From Galbula dea (taxonomy: Eukaryota > Chordata > Aves > Piciformes > Galbulidae), in the NCBI GenBank assembly GCA_013399015.1, contig VWZX01007392.1, positions 1,752,619 through 1,816,618 on the forward strand: a stretch of DNA of 64,000 nt, read 5' to 3'. A program made the position numbers and the translations under genes. A model generated the notes under the pieces. It was not told the origin of the DNA. It worked only from the letters and a program-made list of their open reading frames with translations, and made no database searches. This document shows, piece by piece, positions 14,411-24,000 of this stretch. Each line of letters opens with the position of its first letter. Positions within the stretch are counted from its first letter, which is position 1.

Positions 14411-15280
14411 AAAACCTGGGCCCTCAGTGGGAATCCATAGCCCGTAGTTGCACAGCTGGGGCCTCAGCTGTCTGGCTGCTATCTGTGCATCAGGGCTTGC
14501 ATCTGCACATCTGGGACACTGGCGGCACGTGTGGGCTCTCTAGTGTGCTTCTAGGCCTTCAGTCTTCACAGATGGAGGTTAGGATTCCTGGCCCACATTC
14601 CATATCACCTAATGATGCATTTTATGCCCCTGAAAGGGTCATATAGCTTCTACACTCCCAATTCCAGACTTTGTGTTCTGTGATCATTAACAGAGAATAA
14701 CGTGCTGGAATATGTTAGATATGAAAACATTGTTTAATAAATGAATATTTAGAGAGTGTTCTTTGACAGCAGCTTCTGAGGTAGTTGTTGGGAGTTTCAG
14801 CAAACCATATTAGTATTATGTCTACAGTTTGTGAGTGCGATTTTAAAATGAATTGGGGAAAAATAGAAAACCCAGACCTCCTAGATCTTTATGCCCCTAC
14901 TGATTTTTATGATCTTTTGCTAGTACATAATTTTTATACTAATTTCCTTAGGCTGCTCTGTGTGTAAATATTTAGCCTTGAAATAATTCAATCATGTACA
15001 GCTAATGAAGCAGAGGACTGACTGGAGAGATGGCATTTTAGGTGAAGCACAGCTTATTCCACAAATTATTTATAGACTGCTGTCTTTATGGCAGGATGTC
15101 AGCTACCTGGCAACAAGCCAGAGTGTCTATGCATCATCTAATATACTTCTAGAGGATGGCAAAAGAGATTAAGAAATGCTCTTTGTATCTTTTAATAAGC
15201 AATAAACAAACTTGTATTCCAATGTAAAGTAGACTTCTCTGATCCCAGCTGGTGTGTGGTTACTAATAAACCTGCCCGTG

Positions 15281-15425
15281 ATCAGAAAGGAAAGTTAAGT
15301 TTTATTTTAATAGTCAGGTATAGTTGACTGGAGCTTGAATTCTTTACNGTCAGAAAGGAAAGTTAATAAGTAACACAGTTTTATTTTCATAGTCAGGTAT
15401 AGTTGACTGGAGCTTGAATTCTTTA
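15281..15425. repeat. Imperfect direct repeat around an ambiguous base
   Basis: Two copies, 15281-15347 and 15350-15425, share GTCAGGTATAGTTGACTGGA and GCTTGAATTCTTTAC exactly. They differ by an 11-base indel and one substitution. A single N at 15348 sits between them. This is either a true tandem duplication or two ends left unmerged at a join. Confidence 0.8.
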
Positions 15426-18400
15426 CTTGTGTCTTTCTCTCATCTTCTGTCTCTTTTGATGACACCTCAGTGCCATTTTACAAGTCATAACTTCAGAGTC
15501 AAAATCAGAAGTACTGGGAGTACTACGATGGATCAGGTTGCTCTGCATCAGCTGCCTAAGAAAGAAGGTACAAGTCTTAAGTGAGCAAGCCTGATGCTGC
15601 AAAAAATGAAAAAAAGGCATAATATTTCCCTCTGTCCTAGTCATTTTGTAGCATGGAATCTATTTCTGAACCAAAATAATAATGGATCACTGCAATATGC
15701 TCTGCAAGCCCAGACTGAAATGAGCATACCTGTGGCTGTTACATGTTTACGTCTGTTATATTATGATGAAAAATTGCAACTCCTTGCATGGACACTTGTG
15801 TTAGCAGGAAATAAAGATCCCTTTCAGCTCTTTCAAGAGGTGTGTGTAGGTGCCAAGTATGGTCCTGTGCAGTGTGAGCAACAGTTATGTTGTGTAATAG
15901 ATGATGAGGTGATCAGAAAGAATTGCATGACGTAGGTGTTAAGTTTTATTAGATGTAACTTAATGACACTGGTTTAATTGACATTTACATACAATCACAG
16001 CCTTTCTCAATCACACAAATCATCAACATCAACATAATCATTAAATTAACTTCCATTTCTATTAGCATACAAAAATATGGATTATTTTAAAGTGTGTGTC
16101 TGCACATGTTACAGTTAAATAACAAAGCAAACAATCTTCAAATTAAAAAAAAAATAAAATAAGTGTTAATACAAGATGGATATCTACAGACAATGAAGTT
16201 CACTGCTCAAAGAACTTCCCAGGGAATTCAAGTCATAATTCCCCTTGCTGGAGGTATATGGACCTGGTACAGATGCTTGGCAAGAGGGAACTTCTCACAC
16301 TGTTTGCAGCAGCAAGAATCATATTTTCTTGTGAAATTGCTATGAACTGGTCCAGTGGCAGACTCAGTAGAAACCAAACCACATAAACTGTAACACCAGA
16401 GGCAGTATCAGACCTCCTGCTTCTCTATTCTGGCTGCCTGATCTGGTTTTGAAGTTAGAAGTACAGCACTAAGATGAAACTCCATCTCTGCTATCTCCTG
16501 GCTACATAATTGTTGGGGGAGGGGTGTGAAGAACTGGATTTTGCTTCTACTTTTTTGCTTTCATTCCTATTGATTTCTAGCTACCTCTGCAGCAGATGAA
16601 TGTGCCAGAGGTTTGCCTGGGCTTTGCCTCACACATTCCATGAGAAGCAGGGTGGCTTTGTCTCTGTTTAACCCACTGGGAATGGATACAAAAGGATAAA
16701 GGTAGCATCAGGCATATCCAGGACTGAACCCCTATCTCAAGGCCCAGTCTAGGCTTTGTACAGGCAAGACCTTCTCTTTCATGTCTTTGCAGGCCAAAGA
16801 ACCGTGATGTAACCTGGACAGTAATTAAAAGCAAACAAGAATTTCCAGAATTTTCTCATGAAGAAAAAGGTGGTGTGTTAGGCTGCATTTCTACAGCTGA
16901 TTTTTACAAGTGCAAACTGGGGTGCATCTACACTGTGCACCTACACATTGAGGATCTAGATTCAGACTTGCCTGTATAAAGTTAGTAGCAATGTTGCTGC
17001 TACAGACCCAGCCTGCACCTAAGGTTATGAGTTCTACCAAGAGATAAAGGCAAATAAGCAGGAAGCAGCATCCTATTGGCCCAAGGAAGTCATGGAGACA
17101 TGGCAGGTCAAATCAACATGTCAAACCAGCACCAGCTCAGTCAGTAACTGTCCTGCACATCCCACCATTTCACAGTAATCTGCCATAAAATGTCTTCAAT
17201 CTCTACTCGTTTTCCACATCTATGATACCTGCATGAATGCAGGATTTTCAGAAGAACCAGGCAGTTTAAAGTGAGGTATGTGGAATAAAGCCTTTCTTTT
17301 GGCCATAAGAGAACAGTCACCTAAAGGAATGGTTTGGTCACTGGAATTTGTCCTGAATGAGAATTGCATCACTGAACACGGGAGAGCATTAGAGAGAAAC
17401 AGAAGAGCAGAACAGACTCATTCCTTACCTTCAGACTGACTGGCTTGTTGTGGACACAGAGTAGCTTGTTTCTATTGTTCATGATAAGTCAGAAAATACT
17501 AGTTCAAATGAATATGCTAAAGTGCTTTGGAAGTATTTCTGTTTCCCTTCAAGTATGCTCCTTCTGCTACAGTGTTCAGCAGCATTGTTAACACAGAGAC
17601 CTTTGCTCAAGCAGTTGTCCTAACCAGAAGTTCAAGTTTGTATGTGCAGGTCAGGAGCATCCACCAGCTGCCACAAGCAACACCATGGGGACCATTACAC
17701 CCAAATGAGTTCCATTAAGCCAGGCTCAGACAGAAATCCCTGCAATATGACTCAGCACTTTAATGCTGAGTAAAATTCAGGAACTCACAGGAAAAGAGGA
17801 TTAATTCAGGTAAACTATTCATTGAGCTATTCACTTACATCTATAGTTTATTTGTGATGAGGCAAGGAGACAGTCATTCCTTTATAAAAGGCTGGCAAAG
17901 GTTAGAGCATCATTTCATTCCTGCTGAAGATTGTACCAAAGATCTGACACTTTTGTTTTGTCTCTCTGCAGAAGTTCTTACATGCAGTGATATAAAAATG
18001 TAGAAAAGTGGAACAGGTGGAAAGCTTTTTCTCTCTCTTTGGAGAAAAAAACCCCTGATTTAGTATTTGCTGACAGGACAAACATACCTATTATTGCTGC
18101 TGACTCTATAGCACTGAAACACATAATAGCATTTGATAATGCTAGAAAAACAGATCTTTCTCTACCTCTGTTTTACAGGTGCTTTGGAAGATGAGGCATG
18201 CACAGCTGCATTGGTCTCTCATCACATATTCATTTTACGATCAGGCATTTTAAACACAACCATATGCACCAATAAGAACTCCAGTAACACAAGTACTTTC
18301 TTCAATGGTAATTTATGTAACAGGGCAAGAGGAGATTGATAGAAAAGGAATGCCTTGAGAAAGAAATCAGTTGTTCATAGGACAGGATTTTTCTTCTGCT

Positions 18401-19813
18401 TTTGTTGAAAAGCAGAAAAGTGCTATAGAAACAGTGGCCTTGTCTGACTAGTCTTCATCAGCTGGCCACATTTTTATCAACTACTACACCCCTGCAGAAA
18501 TACTTGTATCTATTCCATATGCATTGTTTGTTTGTTCTTTTTATTTTGAGGGGGTTTTTTGTTTGTTTGGTTTGGTTTTGTTTTGTTTGGTTTTTTTTAA
18601 ATCCAATGCAATACTGTCTAAAATCAATGCTTTCAAATTTCCTACTCTAGAGGTCTGCCCCACTACTGACTTTAAAGTAACTATTCAGAAAGAGAGTTTC
18701 TTTAAAAGTCTTTTGGGAAATCACTACTGCTTCTGATGGAGAATCCCAAATACACAAAACACTACTCAGAAGATATTTTTGTTATTTAAAAATAGAAGAG
18801 TATCCAGGTTTCTGTAGGAAAATAAGCTACTTGAAGGAAATCCTCAATTATGGTATTTACTTAAGTGTTTCTTTAATGTTGCTGGGACCATTATGAAAGC
18901 AAGAATAACCAAATAATTCTATTTTGAACCACTGTAAAGTAGAAAAAAAAAGGTAACACAAAACATTACTGGTGAGCTTACTTCATGTTAGTTGACTTCA
19001 TATCATTAGTAGTGTTACTACAAGTAAAGTCCTGTTCAGTGCTAAAGCACCTTCTCTGCAGAGATTTTTTAAAGCATTCTCAAGGTAGTGATGGTTGCAG
19101 TGTCAGCCCACTACTGTCTGGCATAGACACCAAGAGGCAAGAGCTGCTGTTGAAGGTTGTGGTTCCCAAAGACTTTAACCATGAAGCAACACTGCATCCC
19201 CGAACCAGGAGGCATTTCCCCCAGGAAGCATGGGGTTATGGGAGGAGAAGGAAGAAGCTCTGACTCTGGGTTGATGTTTATTGCAGATAAGTCTCTGTGT
19301 GACCTCAGAGATCAGGACAAAGTGCTCAAGATACTGTTTCCTAGATAGAAAACTTCCAGTTTCACAACTGCAGCTCTTAAGGTTGAAAAAAAAAGCCCCA
19401 CTGGAGCCAAAGAAATTGCTTATGAAGCCAGGAGTGACTCCCTTTTATGAGGGCTTCCAAAATCAGTCAGGTAAACATGGAATATAAAAGACTAGTGGGA
19501 TGCTGCAGTGAAGGGGAATGCATCCTTTACAGAAGAAGTGCTCTGAGTGTGCATTACCCACATATAGAAAACTCCTGCCATTAATACATTGGACCAGGGC
19601 CTTGGCTGGTGATAGCAATGTCATTACAGCATCTTCAATTCTAGTTCCTGTTCCAGGGCTCAAACTTTTATAACACCTTTTATCTGACAGATCAAATGCC
19701 TTTAAAATGCAGCATAGTGAACAGATTAGTCTCTTAGTCACATTTTAAGAAAATCCCCTGAACTTACTGAATCATCTGTAATTAAGTGTCCTCCAGGCAA
19801 TTGAAGCAAACTG
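15426..19813. other. Intergenic downstream of GMNC, no gene recognised
   Basis: AT-rich DNA. A 113-codon frame at 15594-15935 is not recognised. A textbook TATA-type sequence, CTTTATAAAAGGCTGGC, occurs at 17880-17896 on the plus strand with no gene identified downstream. Confidence 0.55.
18550..18600 (+). repeat. T/G-rich simple repeat (GTTT/GGTTT units)
   Basis: A run of TTTG, TTTGG and TTTTG units ends in T8. It is low-complexity sequence with no coding meaning. Confidence 0.85.
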
Positions 19814-19819
19814 TTTATT
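19814..19819 (-). terminator. Candidate GMNC poly(A) signal AATAAA
   Basis: This is the first canonical AATAAA on the minus strand after the GMNC stop, about 585 bases downstream, which would give a short 3' UTR. A second AATAAA lies at 19277-19282. I cannot tell which is used without transcript ends. Confidence 0.35.
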
Positions 19820-20402
19820 TTTAGGCATCTTCAAAAAACATAATGGCACTGTGTGACTGCAGGGAGGTCACCTTACCATAGCACATTAACAAATACCCAT
19901 GGCTTAATCCAAGGCAATCTGTGTAGCCCAGAGAGACAGAAATCACCTGATCCTAAGCCTCCAACCTATGCCTTCTTTTTCATTGGTGCATTACCTGTGA
20001 GAGAGGAGCTATTTTCAAATTGTATGCCCGAAATGCTGTCCAGTTTGGTGCATGTCAGAGTGATCATCAAAGCTAAAAAGCACTCCAGCCTGGAAACTAC
20101 CAGTTAGCAAAGAACAGCTGATGACAGAAAAACCATGAAGAAAGTAAAAGCAGCAGTCTTGACACAGGCACAAGAGAAGTGGGCCCAATTTGTATGTCTG
20201 TCCTGGGGCAGATAATAGCCCAAGTGCAATCTGGAGCCACACCTGTGAAAATCTGGGAGGGAATGAGGAGTGGGTATGTGACACAGTAGCATTTAACAAA
20301 GCCTAGAAGGGCTCATTTTTCATGCCTGAACTTGTCTCAAGCAGCACAAGACAAAGTGCCTGTCTTCTGCATCCACTGGGGCTGACCCTCAGTGCAGGTG
20401 TA

Positions 20403-21047
20403 TTATTCAGCCTGCTTGGGCACCCAAGTGAATCTCCATCCTCCATCATCATCCCTGCACACAAAAGCTTGTCCTTGGTGGAAAGTGTGCGTTCTCACAT
20501 TGCGGTGAGGACTTAGAGATGTTGTGAAGGCCACTTCTGTTTTGTTAGGTGACAAATAACCAGTTAAATAAGGCAGCCCACAGGCTGGGAGGGAGGAAAT
20601 GCTTGGCACTGATGAGGAGACACATGGTGCTGAAGAAAACTGAGGAAGGAAGGGAGAGTCCTCACTGCATGGATGGGTACTGTTGTTAGCTGTAGGCACA
20701 TGGCTGCAGCTATATGCTGCTGTTGCTCCTTCAGTGTGGTCATAGTCCATTGCTTCACCAGGGCTCAGGCAGTGTGTGACTTTTCCAGGGTTTGAGGACA
20801 GGGCACTGTAGTTAGCTGAAGTTTCATCAATGGTGTTGACATCTTTTAATCCTAAAGTCTGCAAGACCCAGCTGTCCACAGCAGGGCTGGCTTGCTCTTC
20901 ACAGGCAGTAAATTCATTAAAGAAGTTCCTTCTAGCTTTGGAAGCATGGGTTGTTTCTTGAGGAGCAAAGCACTGGTCCTCTCTTAATCTCCTCTTGGTG
21001 CTTTTGAGAATAGCACAGTTTTTTTGGCCATGGCAGGATAGCAGTTT
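20403..21047 (-). CDS. GMNC: GMNC exon 5, C-terminal regulatory and E2F-binding region
   Basis: The acceptor is TTTTTAAATAG|AAACTGC, set in a T/G-rich tract. The exon codes 214 residues (124-337) and a TAA stop. It opens KLLS, continuing the mammalian EEKAK-KLLS join, followed by basic KSTKRRLRE and then EFTACEEQASPAVDSWVLQT. The central part is Ser/Thr-rich with several Ser-Pro sites that could be CDK targets (inference). The end, with SLSPHRNVRTHTFHQGQAF and GGWRFTWVPKQAE, matches the conserved C-terminus of GMNC and MCIDAS that contacts E2F-DP. Confidence 0.97.
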   Translation of the reverse strand, partial: KLLSCHGQKNCAILKSTKRRLREDQCFAPQETTHASKARRNFFNEFTACEEQASPAVDSWVLQTLGLKDVNTIDETSANYSALSSNPGKVTHCLSPGEAMDYDHTEGATAAYSCSHVPTANNSTHPCSEDSPFLPQFSSAPCVSSSVPSISSLPACGLPYLTGYLSPNKTEVAFTTSLSPHRNVRTHTFHQGQAFVCRDDDGGWRFTWVPKQAE

Positions 21048-24000
21048 CTATTTAAAAACAAACAAAAAAACCCAAACAAACAAACAAAATGGTGGAGAGA
21101 GAAGACTGAAATCTGGATTTCTAGTTACCTGGAACACCATGTTTCTGATCTCATATTTCAGATGGGTAGAGATGGTTACTAATGTCCTTATAAAAGTAAT
21201 TTTTCTTTCTCCCTATGCTTAAACATATGGAAATGACTAACTATTTTGTGGTTTTACAGTCTCTGCAACAAACCAGTCCTTGAAAGAGAAGAATTTGACA
21301 ATGTCAATAAGACCTGTGCTTTGATCACATTCTCACTCAGTATGGCATGAAATGAGAGCTCCTGCCTGGCTGTAATGCACTTCTCTGTCCTGCTGCTGCC
21401 AGCAGCATTTGGCATGTGAGAGAGGTATGGGAGGTGGGGGAGGACAGACGAATGGACATGTGGCAGCCTGACAAAGAGGGAGAATGCAAAGATAGGTCAT
21501 ATTGGGACATGCGTGATCCTGGCCAGGGAGTGTTCAGAGCAGCAGATGAAGTGGCTTTGAACTTATCAACCCACTTCAGTTGTCATTATCACAGAACAAG
21601 TGCCCTTCAGGCATCCAGGGATGGTCAGAGGAAGGCAGGAGTAACATGGAAGCTCAGACACTTGTGATGGTTTCACATCAGACACTTCCTCCACATGACA
21701 GAGAGGAGTAGCCATGTCTACATGTTGTGCTCTGCGAAGGAGACCCTTTCTACTGCCAGGAGCGAGGTTTTGGCATGGGAAGGGGGTCACACCACACTAT
21801 CAACTTAGAATAGGATGTAAAAGGAAAGTCTGCTTTTTTTTACAGGCTTTTTCACCTCATGCCCAGTCCACAGAGTTGAGCAAAAAAATTAATAGTTCAG
21901 TTTCACGGCTAAAGATGGAATTGTAAAACATCTCCTTAGGCTGACAAAAGAAAATTATCTTTACTTTCTTTTGGATGAGAAAGAGGATCATAATATTTAA
22001 TTAAATTAAAGAACTTTTACACTTAGTTTAACAGAATGCTCCATCCAACTTGAAATGTTTAATTTTGTATTTCATCTTTAAGAAAACCACACATAATTTA
22101 ATTAATAAATGAAAAAAAAAATCACTACCTAATTTATATGAATAAAACATATAATTGAAGGTGACAAAACATAAACCAGAAAGCATTCGAAACAAAAAGG
22201 AAAAATTAATCCTTATCAAAAGGGATAACTGGGAAAACAAACATATTTAAGAAATATATGTTCAAATTTGAACTTTTCACTGAAGAAAGCATTAGGTGGT
22301 ATAATTTTACTTTGCACATATACGTAACTTACTTATGAACTAAACTTAATTATGCCATGGGGTATACTGTCAGGTTGAGACTGTGGTCTCCACAGTCTCA
22401 GCCTGACAGGATGTCATTCCTGGGGGAAACTATCACCTTAGATCCATGACCAGCAATTTGGCAGCTCTGCAAAGTTAAATGTATATGACACTGCCGCTTG
22501 TCTATGCTTTTAGACTTTCCATATATTTTAATGGCATGTACCTACTCAACCTGTTTATTCCACAGACATCTATACAGCAATTTTGAACACAATACCTTGG
22601 CTTTTTCTTCTAAACACTTAATCAGGGCAGAATTCAAGTATTGTCGAAGGTTATTATTTTCTTCATGTAACCTAGCAAGTTCCTCTTCCTTCTGAAGCAA
22701 AGTATCTTGAAGCTGTGGAATAGAGATATTGATGAATAGGTGTTGACTCTGTAGCTTAAGAGCGATCGCCCTGTGGTACAGGCTGCTTGGATTTGATGAT
22801 CTGGGTGTTTGCTTTGTGAACTCAACCAACCCCCTCCAGCCTCTTGTCTCTGATGTGGCAAGATTGTTCAGTTTTCATTCCTGACTTCCTCTACTCTTTA
22901 GTGAGTGTTTGAGAAGATTACTCTGAAAAACCATGGAATAATCACAGAAAAGAATCACAGGTAGCCCTTTGAACAGCCAGAAACAGTCATGAGCATTACA
23001 GCAGCTGCCAGTAAGCATCACTTGGCACCCTTCTCATTCCCATTTATAGCTGGTGCATGGGGAAAGGGAGGAGCTGCAGACTAACAATTTATGGGGGCAG
23101 AGTGCAGAAAGAAGATGCAGTTCCTGTTCTTTTTGGCACAGTAGTACTCAGTGACCCCTTCAATACTGGACCCTGCTGTGCCAGTCCCAGTACATATAGA
23201 GTGCTGTGATAATTTCTGGTCTCAAGAGAGCTGAACATGTATGTTCTGATTTGCAGATGCCTTATGGTTTTCCATGGGAAGTCTACATAGTTACAGAGAT
23301 TTTTGCTTTCTGATCATAGCCCTGAAGAGTCCTTTAGAAGAGCAAAGGATCTACTGCCAAGGACTCCAGGCATCTGCTCATCACAAGATGAAAAGCACAG
23401 ATTTAAATGATTGACATAAAATGTACACTGATGTCTGGAACTAGAGTTTGATTCCAGGGTCTTTTTAGTTAGTCAATGAATGTCCACTGACTGTGTCAAA
23501 ATATCATTCCAAGTATTTGATCAGAGTGATCTGTTTGGCATAACTTCATCTAGGACTGTTCAGAGTTTCTCCTGCCTTTTGATGAGATTCAGAAAAAATA
23601 GAACTAAGAAAGAAAATAAAGTAACAAGGAAATGCTTGTTGGTCAAAACGGTTGATGTTCCATACAAGTTGGTAATCCTGGTGGAATCATTTCTCATGAA
23701 GTTAATCCTAGTAGACTCAGGAGAACACATACCAAGCATGAGGCTTTGCATCATCAGAGCCTGAGGGACTCCCTGGTCGCACCCGTGCCTGATCTTCTCT
23801 AGCACAAAGGGAGTTGCTTTGTTCTAGCTTCGCGGGACAATATAGAGGAGACAAACTGTTTGTCACTGTTTCCCACATCGGTGCCAGCGGGAGGGAAACG
23901 TGCCATAAACCAACCCAGAAGGCGCAATCCATGATCGAGTTCAGATATCTCGGGAGGAGAAGCTTAGGTTGTTCGGGGGCACGGAGCCTTTACCTGCTTG

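Noticed and set aside
15594..15935. 113-codon plus-strand frame
   Set aside because: No domain is recognised and nothing is known here in syntenic genomes as I remember them. Length is within chance for this much sequence.
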